From NCBI GenBank assembly GCA_021372695.1, contig JAJFTY010000083.1, positions 1-64,000 on the forward strand: a stretch of 64,000 bases of DNA. Reading direction: 5' to 3'. The translations under genes and the position numbers were made by a program. This document shows, one piece after another, positions 1-8,582 of this stretch. The notes under the pieces were generated by a model, which did not search any database, was not told the origin of the DNA, and saw nothing but the letters and a program-made list of their open reading frames with translations. Every line of letters starts with the position of its first letter. The stretch's first letter is position 1. Source of the DNA: Deltaproteobacteria bacterium (GTDB lineage Bacteria; Desulfobacterota; Syntrophia; Syntrophales; UBA5619).

Positions 1-1
1 A

Positions 2-1021
2 CAGGAGCTCACGGTCTTCTCGACCGATTTCGGGCGCCTCTGGGCCGCGATCGGTCTTCTCCTGCTCTTCACGGTCGTGCCGCTATTGGCCAGCCCCTAC
101 ATGATCTATGTCCTCAATATGATCGGGATCGCGGCCATCGCGGCAACAGGGCTCAATATACTCGTCGGTTTCACAGGCCAGATCTCCCTCGGCCATGGCG
201 CCTTTTTCGGTGTCGGGGCCTACGCCGGGGCTATTTTCGCGACGGCTCTCCACTTGCCCATGTTTCTCTCGATTCCGCTCGCCGGGCTCGTCACTGCGGG
301 AATCGGGATGATTTTTGGCATCCCCTCCGGCCGTTTGAAGGGGCTTTACCTGACCATTGCAACACTTGCAGGTCAGTTCATCATCGAATATCTTCTGATC
401 CATTGGGAGTCCCTCACCAAGGGTACCATGGGAATCACACTGCCGCCGGTCCGAATCCCGGGATTTTCTGCGATGGGCGACGTCGGTTTTTATTACATCA
501 TCTTCATGGCCGTTGTGGCGATGGTCTGGATGGCCATCAATCTGATGCGCACCCGTTACGGACGCGCCTTCATCGCCATCCGCGACAATGACCGGGCTGC
601 GGAAGGGATGGGGATTCCGATCTTCCCTTACAAACTCCTCTCCTTCGGGATCAGCTCCTTCTACGCTGGATTTGCCGGAGCCCTGTGGGCTTTCTACATG
701 GGCAGCATCACAGCGGAACCCTTCAATCTCGGACTCTCGGTCGAGTACATCGCGATGGTCATTATCGGCGGGTTGGGCAGCCTCTCGGGTTCCATTTTCG
801 GTGCCGTCTTTATTACCCTCCTGAATGAGTCTCTCCGTTTCGGAACGGAGGTCCTGATGAACACCGGTATGGTCTCTCAATCCGGCCTTAACGTGGCCCC
901 GCTCCGGGAATTCGTCTTCGGATTGGCCATCGTTCTGTTTATCCTTTTTGAGCCGCGCGGCCTCGCGGAAGTGTGGCGGATCATCCGTTCCGGATTCCGC
1001 CTCTGGCCCTTCTCCTATTAA
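2..1021 (+). CDS. livM: Branched-chain amino-acid ABC transporter permease LivM (5' end outside window)
   Basis: Inner-membrane permease subunit of a LIV-type (HAAT) ABC importer. The frame is open from the first bases of the window, so the true start lies to the left; a GTG at 77 is internal. The visible 339 residues hold a run of hydrophobic helices, the segment GFTGQISLGHGAFFGVGAY that is typical of LivM/LivH permeases, and near the C-terminal third IGGLGSLSGSIFGA, another family hallmark. The ATPase gene livF follows after 12 bases. No livG lies between livM and livF, so if this is a complete transporter livG should be upstream. The substrate could be a branched-chain amino acid or an aromatic acid; the sequence does not decide. 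Confidence 0.93.
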   Translation, partial: QELTVFSTDFGRLWAAIGLLLLFTVVPLLASPYMIYVLNMIGIAAIAATGLNILVGFTGQISLGHGAFFGVGAYAGAIFATALHLPMFLSIPLAGLVTAGIGMIFGIPSGRLKGLYLTIATLAGQFIIEYLLIHWESLTKGTMGITLPPVRIPGFSAMGDVGFYYIIFMAVVAMVWMAINLMRTRYGRAFIAIRDNDRAAEGMGIPIFPYKLLSFGISSFYAGFAGALWAFYMGSITAEPFNLGLSVEYIAMVIIGGLGSLSGSIFGAVFITLLNESLRFGTEVLMNTGMVSQSGLNVAPLREFVFGLAIVLFILFEPRGLAEVWRIIRSGFRLWPFSY

Positions 1022-1033
1022 AGGTGCGGATCG

Positions 1034-1834
1034 ATGGATCAGATCATCCTGCAATTGAATAACATCTCCGTGGTCTATTCTGACGTCATCCAGGTGCTCA
1101 AAGGGGTCTCGCTGGGTGTGGAGAAGAATCACATCGTTTCCCTCCTAGGGAGCAATGGTGCGGGGAAAACGACAACCCTCAAGGCCGTATCGGGACTTTT
1201 GAAGCCGGAAAACGGCGAGGTTACGGAAGGGACCATCGTCTATCAAGGAGGCGAAATCCAGAACCGAACGCCGGAAGTGATCACGCGGGCGGGGATTATA
1301 CAGGTCCTCGAGGGCAGGCAGCCTTTCAAATATTTGACCATTGAGGAGAATCTGAGGGTAGGAACCGCGACGAGATGGGGAAAACCGTACCATGAAGATC
1401 TTGAGCGGGTCTACCGCTACTTTCCCGCGCTTGAGAAGAGGCGGCGGGGTCTGGCCGGCTATTGCAGCGGCGGCGAGCTGCAGATGCTCGTCATGGGCCG
1501 AGCCCTGATGGCCCACCCGGAGCTGCTTCTTCTCGACGAGCCGTCTCTGGGTCTTGCCCCTCTGGTGGTTCGTGAGATTTTCCGGATCATCCGAAGGATC
1601 AATGAAGAGGAGGGAACGACGATTGTGCTTGTGGAACAGAACGCGCGGATGGCCCTTCAGATCGCCCATTACGGTTATGTGATGGAAAACGGCAAAATCG
1701 TGATGGAGGGAACTGCTGATGCCCTCCGGGAGAATCCGGATGTCCGGGAATTCTATCTCGGTATGTCCGCCGCCGGCGCCGTCAAGTCCTATGCTAATGT
1801 CAAATCCTACCGTCGCAGGAAGAGGTGGCTGTAA
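1034..1834 (+). CDS. livF: Branched-chain amino-acid ABC transporter ATPase LivF
   Basis: Cytoplasmic ATP-hydrolysing subunit that pairs with LivG and drives LivH/LivM. Residues about 38-45 form Walker A (GSNGAGKT), the signature is CSGGE near residue 145, and Walker B LLLLDEPS is followed by the LivF-type segment LGLAPLVVREIF and the H-loop region VEQNARMAL. At 266 residues it is about 30 longer than ordinary LivF (about 235); the excess is a basic C-terminal tail ending SYRRRKRWL. I recall such tails in LivF copies near aromatic-acid degradation genes in deltaproteobacteria, which I cannot check here. It is the last gene of the operon: a new promoter starts 32 bases after the stop. Confidence 0.94.
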   Translation: MDQIILQLNNISVVYSDVIQVLKGVSLGVEKNHIVSLLGSNGAGKTTTLKAVSGLLKPENGEVTEGTIVYQGGEIQNRTPEVITRAGIIQVLEGRQPFKYLTIEENLRVGTATRWGKPYHEDLERVYRYFPALEKRRRGLAGYCSGGELQMLVMGRALMAHPELLLLDEPSLGLAPLVVREIFRIIRRINEEEGTTIVLVEQNARMALQIAHYGYVMENGKIVMEGTADALRENPDVREFYLGMSAAGAVKSYANVKSYRRRKRWL

Positions 1835-1865
1835 TTCCGGAAAAGAGCGTCGAGAAAGGCCGGCC

Positions 1866-1894
1866 TTGACACGGGATGAGCGGAATCATATATT
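1866..1894 (+). promoter_or_regulatory. Sigma70-type promoter for the GNAT/DUF2156 pair
   Basis: A -35 box TTGACA (1866-1871) and a -10 box TATATT (1889-1894) are separated by 17 bases. All six -35 positions and five of six -10 positions match consensus. The expected transcription start near 1901 gives a leader of about 35 bases to the ATG at 1936. It separates the acetyltransferase pair from the liv operon. Confidence 0.75.
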
Positions 1895-1935
1895 TGTTTT
1901 GTTTTTGAAGACCCAACTCTAATGTAAGAATTGTC

Positions 1936-2391
1936 ATGGGAGCCAGAGTGAAGGTATCGGCTGAGGAAGGTGTCAAGACCATTACGATACAGACGCCCAC
2001 GGTCGCTCAGATCCGCGAGATCGAAGAACTCTACAGGGCGCAGCAATGGTGGCAGGCAGCCGATGATGACAGTCCGAAGCTCATCCCGAGATTGATTGCG
2101 GGCAGTCACTGTTTTGTGGCCGCTATCGAAGGAGAAGAAATCGTTGGCATGGGAAGAGTGATCAGCGACGGCGTCAGCGATGCCTATATTCAGGACCTGA
2201 TGGTCCGCCATGACCGGCGACATCGGGGAATCGGCCGGCGCATCCTGGAAACCCTACTGAAGCGGCTCCGTGACGATGGAATTCGATGGGTCGGGCTCAT
2301 CGCCCAGCGGGGTTCTTATGACCTCTATCGCCAGGCGGGTTTTGCGGAGATGCCCGACGCCCTCCCCATGCTGATGAATAGGGTGCCATGA
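1936..2391 (+). CDS. GNAT-family N-acetyltransferase
   Basis: Predicted acetyl-CoA-dependent acyltransferase of 151 residues, a usual size for a single GNAT domain. The acetyl-CoA pyrophosphate loop is visible as QDLMVRHDRRHRGIGRRIL (R/Q-x-x-G-x-G/A pattern), preceded by the beta4 segment EEIVGMGRVISDG and followed by the C-terminal GSYDLYRQAGF that is common in this fold. The acceptor substrate cannot be inferred. The stop overlaps the next start in ATGA (2388-2391), so the DUF2156 gene is probably translationally coupled. The first 16 residues may be extra; no strong ribosome-binding site is seen at the ATG. Confidence 0.88.
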   Translation: MGARVKVSAEEGVKTITIQTPTVAQIREIEELYRAQQWWQAADDDSPKLIPRLIAGSHCFVAAIEGEEIVGMGRVISDGVSDAYIQDLMVRHDRRHRGIGRRILETLLKRLRDDGIRWVGLIAQRGSYDLYRQAGFAEMPDALPMLMNRVP

Positions 2392-3299
2392 TATTCAAAT
2401 CCATTTCGGTTTCCGATTATGAAATTCTGAAGCCTTTCTTCTCCGGTCATCCCTACCATCTCAGCATCTATTCGCTTGCTTCGATCATCTCCTGGAGCTA
2501 CCTGACATTCAAGGCTTACTATGCGATCGATGAGGGAATGCTTTACATCGCGGGCCAGTCCGAAGAGAAACCGGAAAACCGCCATCTCATCCTCCCCATT
2601 TCAGGGGAAAGAACATTCACGCCTCTGGAACTAAAGAATATTGCGGTCAAACTGGGCTTTGACCGGTATTGGTACGCCCCCGGTGACTACCTGGAGGGGC
2701 TGAATCATTCGGAATTGGAGAGCCTTTTTGTGATCGAGGAGCAGAAGGAATTTGAGGATTACGTCTACCTGGCCGATGACCTGATCCGTTTAAGGGGGAA
2801 CAAGTTCTCCAAGAAGCGAAACCTTATCCACCAGTTTTCACGGGAATATTTGATGAAGGACCGCGCCACGGTGGAGGGCATCCTTCCAGAGCATGTCGAA
2901 GAGTGTCTGCAGTTTCTGGAAACCTGGTGTGAGCAGTACGAGTGTACCGAGGATCAGAAGAACAATCTGGTTTGCGAGAAGAATGCGGTTACCATTACGC
3001 TCAAGAACATGGCGCGCCTTGAGTCGAGAGGAATCCTCGTCCGCGTAGACGGAAAGATCTCCGCATTCGGTATCGGTTCCCGATTGAACGACACGACGGC
3101 TGTGCTGAATTTCGAGAAAGCCGACTCCACGATCAAAGGCCTTTATCAGTTCCTCGACAATGAGTGCGCCAAGCGGCTTTTCAACGGATTCCGCTATATC
3201 AATAAGGAAAGCGATATGAACATGCCGAATCTCGCGGAGTCAAAGCAGTCTTATCACCCTGTCCTGCGTATCAAGTCCTACAGCCTGGGCCTGCGCTGA
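2388..3299 (+). CDS. DUF2156 (phosphatidylglycerol lysyltransferase-like) protein
   Basis: This 303-residue protein matches the DUF2156 / LPG_synthase_C family, a tandem GNAT-like fold that in MprF transfers an aminoacyl group to phosphatidylglycerol. It has no membrane segments, so it lacks the flippase half of MprF and is probably soluble. The N-terminal part (residues 15-40, SGHPYHLSIYSLASIISWSY) and the C-terminal FNGFRYINKESDMNMPNL are the segments I recognise. It starts within the stop of the preceding GNAT gene. The substrate of stand-alone DUF2156 proteins is not settled; a tRNA-dependent or acyl-CoA-dependent transfer is possible. Confidence 0.85.
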   Translation: MIFKSISVSDYEILKPFFSGHPYHLSIYSLASIISWSYLTFKAYYAIDEGMLYIAGQSEEKPENRHLILPISGERTFTPLELKNIAVKLGFDRYWYAPGDYLEGLNHSELESLFVIEEQKEFEDYVYLADDLIRLRGNKFSKKRNLIHQFSREYLMKDRATVEGILPEHVEECLQFLETWCEQYECTEDQKNNLVCEKNAVTITLKNMARLESRGILVRVDGKISAFGIGSRLNDTTAVLNFEKADSTIKGLYQFLDNECAKRLFNGFRYINKESDMNMPNLAESKQSYHPVLRIKSYSLGLR

Positions 3300-3355
3300 G
3301 AAGATGTTGAAAAAGGCTGTTCACGCTCGTCCCGAAGGTCCTGCGTCCCAGCCGA

Positions 3356-5098
3356 TCATGAGTTCAGCTGAACGGCAATATCCTTCATCTTGAGTTGAAT
3401 ATCCGAAGAACCGTTCCAGGTGTTGATCTGCGGTGTGAACGCGATATCCAGTGTCGCCTCGGAGAGAGCTGGGAGGAACTGTCCTTTGCTGAACCAGATG
3501 GAATTTCGTGATACTCCGTCCGCCACGATCCGCATCTTGAGGTGGTTATTTCCGACGATTGAGGGGGAGTTCGCACTGACATTTCGAACGCATAGGACGG
3601 GCTCGGGATTGCGACTTCCGAAGGGGGCCAATTGTTCGAACTGCGCGAGGAGTTCATGGGTAATGTCCGTCAGGCTGCACTGCGCGTCGATGGTCGTGTA
3701 GGCCGTAAAATCAGCATCAGGGTCGCTTTCGTGAAGAATATCCCTGAGGCGAAGAGTAAAAGAGGCAATATCTTCTTCCCGTATAGAGATGCCCGCGGCG
3801 TACCGATGTCCCCCATAGGAGATGAGAAGAGACTCGCAGCGTTTCAATCCTTCGTAGATATTGAAATCAGCGATGCTGCGTCCAGATCCCTTGCCGATCC
3901 CGTCTTTAAGACTGATCAGAATCGCCGGTCTTCCGAATCGATCGACCAGCCTCGAAGCCACAATTCCGATAACCCCGGGATGCCAACTCGGAGATGCAAA
4001 AACAAGCGGTCCGATTTCACCACTCTGGTTGATGTCTCCCACCTTTTCCAGGAGTTCGGCGAAGATCATCTTTTCCATGATCTGGCGTTTTCGGTTGAAA
4101 CCGTCCAATTTTCTGGCGAGTTCCTCGGCCAGATCGTGGTCATCCGACAGCAGGAGTTCGACGGCCTCCGTCGCTGAAGCGATCCGACCGGCTGCATTGA
4201 TTCTTGGGATCAATGCGAAAGAGGCCTTCCCCGAATCAGTGATCTGGTTTTCGATACCAGACACCAGTTTCAGGGCACGCAACCCGATGCGCCGATCCTC
4301 GGAAATCAGATCCAGACCGATTTTCACGAATATCCGGTTTTCGTCCACAAGGGGTGCTATATCACCGATGGTTCCCAATGCGACAAGATCGAGATATTCT
4401 CTCAGGTTGGGATAGGAGTCGCTCTTCCAGAAACCCTCCCTGCGGAGAGCGCCACGAAGGGCAATTAAGAAGTTAAAAACAATGCCCACGGCAGCCAGGT
4501 GTTTGAACGGAAAGCGGCAGTCCAAGCGTTTCGGATTTACCGTTGCGGCGGCCGCAGGTAGCGCACCGGATATTTCATGATGATCGAGGATGATCGTGTC
4601 GATGCCCAGCTCCCGGGCATAGGCGATAGCACCATGATCCGATATCCCGCAATCTACGGTGATGATCAGGCTGATCCCTTCTGACTTAAACCGCTTGACC
4701 GACGCCAGGTTCAGACCGTACCCCTCTGAAATCCGATCGGGGATATGGTAGGTGGTCGATGGGTGGATCTGACGGAGAAATTGTAGAAGAACGACCACCG
4801 ATGTGATTCCGTCGGCATCGTAGTCACCGTAAACGACCATTTTTTCATTGTGGTAGATGGCGCGGGCCACCCGATCAACCGCCTTGGTCATATCCTGCAT
4901 CAGGAAAGGGTTGTGAAGATCCCGCAGAGAAGGGGAGAGATAACGACGGGCATCGTCCGGATTGCAGATATCACGGCTCTCCAGAATCCGGGTGATAAGA
5001 GGGCTGAGGCCCAGTTCCTGAAGGAGCAACGTCCGGGTTTCGGGGCTTCCCTCTCGCAATCGCCAACGCGTTGTCGGAAGAGTTCCAGCTGTGTTCAT
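3356..5098 (-). CDS. recJ: Single-stranded-DNA-specific exonuclease RecJ
   Basis: 5'-3' ssDNA exonuclease of recombination and mismatch repair. DHH-superfamily motifs are clear: YGDYDADG (residues 90-97), VDCGISD, LDHHE (171-175), GTIGDIAPL, then the DHHA1 part with PGVIGIVASRLVDRFG and the YGGHRYAAG loop. The frame is open further upstream to 5338, but the extra 80 residues have no family resemblance, and a consensus promoter lies inside them at 5151-5178. I therefore start at ATG 5098, giving 580 residues, the usual RecJ length; AAAGG lies 12 bases upstream. It converges with the DUF2156 gene on the left, with 56 bases between stops. Confidence 0.95.
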   Translation of the reverse strand: MNTAGTLPTTRWRLREGSPETRTLLLQELGLSPLITRILESRDICNPDDARRYLSPSLRDLHNPFLMQDMTKAVDRVARAIYHNEKMVVYGDYDADGITSVVVLLQFLRQIHPSTTYHIPDRISEGYGLNLASVKRFKSEGISLIITVDCGISDHGAIAYARELGIDTIILDHHEISGALPAAAATVNPKRLDCRFPFKHLAAVGIVFNFLIALRGALRREGFWKSDSYPNLREYLDLVALGTIGDIAPLVDENRIFVKIGLDLISEDRRIGLRALKLVSGIENQITDSGKASFALIPRINAAGRIASATEAVELLLSDDHDLAEELARKLDGFNRKRQIMEKMIFAELLEKVGDINQSGEIGPLVFASPSWHPGVIGIVASRLVDRFGRPAILISLKDGIGKGSGRSIADFNIYEGLKRCESLLISYGGHRYAAGISIREEDIASFTLRLRDILHESDPDADFTAYTTIDAQCSLTDITHELLAQFEQLAPFGSRNPEPVLCVRNVSANSPSIVGNNHLKMRIVADGVSRNSIWFSKGQFLPALSEATLDIAFTPQINTWNGSSDIQLKMKDIAVQLNS

Positions 5099-5150
5099 TC
5101 GGGTCGCGAACCTTTCACAAAACGCATCATTCAAGGCCTGTTTCGGTTTG

Positions 5151-5178
5151 ATCATATCAAGGTGAGGTGGGTTGTCAA
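5151..5178 (-). promoter_or_regulatory. Sigma70-type promoter for recJ
   Basis: Read on the minus strand, TTGACA (5173-5178) and TATGAT (5151-5156) are spaced by 16 bases. Eleven of twelve consensus positions match. The predicted start near 5144 lies about 45 bases before the ATG at 5098, which supports that start over longer ones. Confidence 0.75.
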
Positions 5179-5401
5179 GGGGAGATTTCTCGTGGTTTCG
5201 ATCTCTTTCCCAGGAATGATTCGCACCGTGGCCCCGCGGTCGCCATGGCTGATCCGGACAGATTCCACGGGAGGTGCGTTGGAAACTCTCCGATCTGACG
5301 ATGGTCCACCGGTCCGTTAGTAAGAACATGCACGTCAAGGGTTGGCTGTGCAGTTGGCAGAACGTGGCGGGTCGCGTGTCAATGCATTGAGATCAAATGA
5401 A

Positions 5402-5440
5402 AGGGGCCGGAAAGCTGATAAAAAAGCCACACCGGCCCCT
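5402..5440 (-). terminator. Possible rpmB terminator
   Basis: A perfect 9-bp stem (AGGGGCCGG with CCGGCCCCT) closes a 21-base loop about 25 bases after the rpmB stop. On the minus strand the stem is followed by TTTCATTTGAT, a poor uridine tract, so termination strength is doubtful. Confidence 0.4.
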
Positions 5441-5465
5441 GATCGGGTCAAAAAGCCCAGCAGTC

Positions 5466-5663
5466 TCAAACGGCTTTCTTGATAAAGCCGGAGCGGATGC
5501 ATCGCGTACACGCTTTTACACGCTTCACTTCTCCTGACTTGCCGTCCACACACCGGATCTTCTGAAGGTTGGGATACCAAGTCTTTGTGCTTTTGTTGTT
5601 GGCATGGCTGACCTTGTGACCCTTCACCGGTTTTTTACCGCATACCTCACAGATTCTCGACAT
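5466..5663 (-). CDS. rpmB: 50S ribosomal protein L28 (zinc-binding form)
   Basis: Ribosomal large-subunit protein of 65 residues. It starts [16 protein letters not shown] and ends with the [14 protein letters not shown] segment; the two CXXC pairs (residues 5/8 and near 52/55) form a zinc ribbon, so this is the C+ form rather than the cysteine-less one induced under zinc starvation. The ribosome-binding site GAGAGGAG lies just before the ATG. The gene stands alone between pfk and recJ; the 107 bases upstream contain a weak TTGCAT/TAGTTA promoter candidate. Confidence 0.97.
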   Translation of the reverse strand: MSRICEVCGKKPVKGHKVSHANNKSTKTWYPNLQKIRCVDGKSGEVKRVKACTRCIRSGFIKKAV

Positions 5664-5770
5664 ACCGCCACTCCTCTCTACGAAAGCTTCGCGTAACTAA
5701 ACCAAATTCGGTCTGAATGCAAGCATTTTTTTCGAATCCGTTCAGCAACGAACGGAACCTTTCGGGAAAA

Positions 5771-7102
5771 TCATGAGACTGCGGCTGGCGTGTTGTTCTT
5801 CATCACCGGAGGTTGACCGGTGGCCTCCAGCACCCTCATCCAGATGTTTCCACCTGGATCGACGCTCGTACCGGAGCGGATGATCTTCAAGGGAATATGG
5901 ACATATTCGTCCTTCATGAGACCGACCAGCATCCCCGTTTTCCCTGCCATGCCGGCATGAACAGCATATTGCCCAAGGGCGCCGCAGTACATGCTGTCGC
6001 TGGCGTTGGCCGGAACGCTGCGGATCATGTAACTCGGGTCGATGTACTTGAGATTGACCTCCGTCCCGACCGACCTGAAATGTTCCTCAATCGTCGTTTT
6101 CAGAAAAACCCCGATGTCGAGCAGCCTGGGATTCCCCGAGGCATCCGTCTCCATCGGCTGTCCCGCGTGGCGGAGGTGCTCCTGGCCTGCGCCCTCGGCA
6201 ACCAGGATCACACAGTGCGAACGTTCTCTCAGCCGCTTCTCGACGGCTTTAAGGAAACCCCTCTCCCCCTGGAGGTCGAAAGGGACTTCGGGTATCAGGA
6301 CGAAGTTCACATCCGTCTGAGCCAGCGCAGCGCCCGCTGCTATATGGCCCGACTGGCGACCCATGATCTTGACCAGACCGATTCCGTTGGGTGCCCCCCT
6401 GGCTTCAACGTGAGCGCACTGGATCGCCTTGACCGATTCCGAGATGGCGGTGTCAAAGCCGAAGGTCTTCTGGATGAGGTTCAGGTCGTTGTCAATGGTC
6501 TTGGGGATGCCGATGACCCCGATGTTGAGGCCGCGCCGCGTGATCTCGGCGGTGATGCATTCCGTTGCCCTCATGGTTCCGTCCCCGCCGACACAGAAGA
6601 GAAGATCCACGTTCATCCTCTTGAGGGCGTCGACCATCTGGCCGATGTCCTGACGCCCTCGGGATGACGAGAGGACCGATCCCCCGAGAGTATTGATTTC
6701 TTTGACATAATCCGGCGTCAACTCGACAACGGGGTAGTGGTATTTTGGGATCAATCCCTGAAATCCATAACGGATTCCGATGATATTCGGCACGCCATAA
6801 CGGTGATGGAGTTCCATGACGATCGTTCGCACAACATCGTTGATCCCGGGGCAGAGGCCGCCACAGGTGACAATTGCAGCCTTGGTCTTTGAGGGATCGA
6901 AGAAGATCTTCTCACGAGGTCCCGCGACCTCTACGGAAAGGGGAAGCCCGTCCGCATCTTTGATGCTGTTATAGTGATGGAGATAGATGTTGAAGAGAAG
7001 TCTCTTGCTCTCAGGTGTGAAATAACTGACATTGACGGGAGAGGGAATCGTGCACTCACCAAGGTTCTGAATAGTGAAGTCATGGGGATTGGTTTTATCC
7101 AT
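5771..7102 (-). CDS. 6-phosphofructokinase (ATP-type GGDGT with PKTIDND signature)
   Basis: Phosphorylates fructose 6-phosphate in glycolysis. The start at ATG 7102 has AGGGAGAG upstream and gives 443 residues; it overlaps the end of the upstream oxidoreductase gene by 8 bases. Key sites: CGGLCPGIN (80-88), GGDGT (172-176), PKTIDND (200-206) and MGRQSGHIA (247-255). Glycine in GGDGT is the usual mark of ATP use, while lysine in PKTIDND is shared with pyrophosphate-dependent enzymes; the same pair occurs in plant and trypanosomatid ATP enzymes. The N-terminal extension of about 70 residues also fits that longer group. ATP as donor is likely but inferred. Confidence 0.9.
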   Translation of the reverse strand: MDKTNPHDFTIQNLGECTIPSPVNVSYFTPESKRLLFNIYLHHYNSIKDADGLPLSVEVAGPREKIFFDPSKTKAAIVTCGGLCPGINDVVRTIVMELHHRYGVPNIIGIRYGFQGLIPKYHYPVVELTPDYVKEINTLGGSVLSSSRGRQDIGQMVDALKRMNVDLLFCVGGDGTMRATECITAEITRRGLNIGVIGIPKTIDNDLNLIQKTFGFDTAISESVKAIQCAHVEARGAPNGIGLVKIMGRQSGHIAAGAALAQTDVNFVLIPEVPFDLQGERGFLKAVEKRLRERSHCVILVAEGAGQEHLRHAGQPMETDASGNPRLLDIGVFLKTTIEEHFRSVGTEVNLKYIDPSYMIRSVPANASDSMYCGALGQYAVHAGMAGKTGMLVGLMKDEYVHIPLKIIRSGTSVDPGGNIWMRVLEATGQPPVMKNNTPAAVS

Positions 7103-8582
7103 GGTCTTTCTCTCCCTTTCCTGCCGAGAACGCGGCATCCATGCCGGCAATGATTTCTCCCTCCAGTCCGAGCCCCGCCCTCAGAATTCCACCGGTCAAC
7201 AGAACGTTCTCGATCCGCGTTCGGCTGTCCAGCGTTCTCAAACCCCAGAATGGCGTTCTTCCCGTTCGGTACTTTCGGGCGACCATTTCCTGATATTTCC
7301 TCGAAAGATCGATCGATTGATCGACGCGAAGACAGTCAATGTTTTCCCGAAGAAAGGGGAGGAACTCTTCGAGAGAGTCGATGATTCTCATGGCCTCGTC
7401 TTTCAGATCCTGATCGCTGAGCAGCAAGGGCGAACGGTTGAGGTAAACCATGGCCGTGATTGCCCGCCGACCCTCGGGCGCACAATTGATTTCGCCCGGT
7501 CGGCTTGTCTGAAGAAAAACAAATTCTCGATTTCTGACAGGACCGGTTCCGTTGCCCAACAACAAGGCATGCTCGGCCATATTCTCCGGAAGGGCCTTTT
7601 CGTGAACGCCCATATGAAGAAAGAAAGGATAGGCCGCGGGACGTATGGAAGCGAAGTATCGATCCCCGCGTGGAAGAATCTTCCGGCCGGGCAGAAGGAG
7701 CTCAATTTTTTCCCACTGCGCGCTGATGATGAGTTTTCTGGCGGTCAGGGTCGTGGAAGATCCCTCGCACTCCAAATCGACGACAACGTGCGGTTCCGTG
7801 GCGACGCGAATGACGGAGCACCGATCTTTCAGGATGCCACCGAGTTCGGTAAACGCGAGCTGAAGGCGGGCCATCAAAGCCGGAATTCCCCCGACAGGGT
7901 GATAGAGCCCCTTCATGGGAAGTGAAAGCAGATACGCTGCCGACAAGGGAAATTGCCGACCTTCGATGTCCAAATTGGACAGAAAATGAAACTGGGCCTC
8001 AACCACCTGTCGGAAGGGGTCATTCGCGATATCCCCCTTGATGGCCAGGGAGAAGTGACTTGAAATTGCGATGGGAAGTCGCGAGAGCAGACGGAAAAAT
8101 TTTCCAACCAGCCCCGAATGGTTGGAGCCATCTTCACGAATCCAACGTTCGATCGTGCCGCTTGTCTTTGAAAGAGACCGATAGAAACGTTTGATCTCCT
8201 CCGTTTGCTCCGGGAATTCTCGAATCAGATCATCCACCAGGAGCTCAGGGTCCCTGAAAACGTCGATCCGATGTCCGGAAAGGATGACCTGAAATGCGAG
8301 ATCCATCGGGCTGTCCGTTGACAGAATTTCATCTGATGGCAGGAGGTCCTTGAGAAGATGCGAGACTGGCTCTTGATCTGCCAGTCCTGGGAGAGGTCTC
8401 GGATCAGGGGGAAAGGCATATCCTTCTTCAAAATGCACCGGTTCGGAATCCCCCTCCAGCAGCAACACCGTCTTACGGCCCTTCCGGACAGAGGCAATAG
8501 CGGCAATCAGGGAACTTAGATCCCGACCTATGATCAACACATCAAACATGTCTTGCCAATCAGCTAAGGATTGAATTGTCAT
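7095..8582 (-). CDS. Phytoene-desaturase/amine-oxidase-like flavoprotein with degenerate Rossmann motif
   Basis: A 495-residue protein with the overall plan of the FAD-dependent NAD(P)-binding oxidoreductases related to phytoene dehydrogenases: an N-terminal beta-alpha-beta (MFDVLIIGRDLSSLIAA, from residue 12), a substrate domain with LYHPVGGIPALMARL, and the C-terminal VLLTGGILRAGLGLEGEIIAGMDAA. In the first motif only one of the three glycines of GxGxxG remains (GRDLSS), so FAD binding is uncertain. It lies directly upstream of the phosphofructokinase, overlapping it by 8 bases, which implies co-translation. No ribosome-binding site is obvious at 8582; ATG 8549 is an alternative start. The substrate is unknown. 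Confidence 0.75.
   Translation of the reverse strand: MTIQSLADWQDMFDVLIIGRDLSSLIAAIASVRKGRKTVLLLEGDSEPVHFEEGYAFPPDPRPLPGLADQEPVSHLLKDLLPSDEILSTDSPMDLAFQVILSGHRIDVFRDPELLVDDLIREFPEQTEEIKRFYRSLSKTSGTIERWIREDGSNHSGLVGKFFRLLSRLPIAISSHFSLAIKGDIANDPFRQVVEAQFHFLSNLDIEGRQFPLSAAYLLSLPMKGLYHPVGGIPALMARLQLAFTELGGILKDRCSVIRVATEPHVVVDLECEGSSTTLTARKLIISAQWEKIELLLPGRKILPRGDRYFASIRPAAYPFFLHMGVHEKALPENMAEHALLLGNGTGPVRNREFVFLQTSRPGEINCAPEGRRAITAMVYLNRSPLLLSDQDLKDEAMRIIDSLEEFLPFLRENIDCLRVDQSIDLSRKYQEMVARKYRTGRTPFWGLRTLDSRTRIENVLLTGGILRAGLGLEGEIIAGMDAAFSAGKGEKDHG

Larger units (their letters stand above)
5099..5465. other. Intergenic region between rpmB and recJ (367 bases)
   Basis: It holds the recJ promoter (5151-5178, minus strand) and, just after rpmB, a 9-bp stem that may be the rpmB terminator (5402-5440). 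The rest (about 5180-5400) carries an open minus-strand frame continuous with recJ but without recognisable protein content. I see no RNA gene or repeat here. Confidence 0.6.

Noticed and set aside
83..1132. Minus-strand open frame of 349 codons over livM
   Set aside because: Shadow of livM; the composition is low in hydrophobics and no motif is present, while livM on plus is unmistakable.
3300..3355. Sequence GATGTTGAAAAAGGCTGTT as an intergenic repeat or mobile-element end
   Set aside because: No second copy or inverted partner was found in the window.
5099..5338. 80-residue N-terminal extension of RecJ
   Set aside because: It contains the recJ promoter and no family-like sequence; normal RecJ length results from ATG 5098.
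5737..5756. 7-bp hairpin between pfk and rpmB as a terminator
   Set aside because: The stem TCCGTTC/GAACGGA is followed on the minus strand by an A run rather than T residues.
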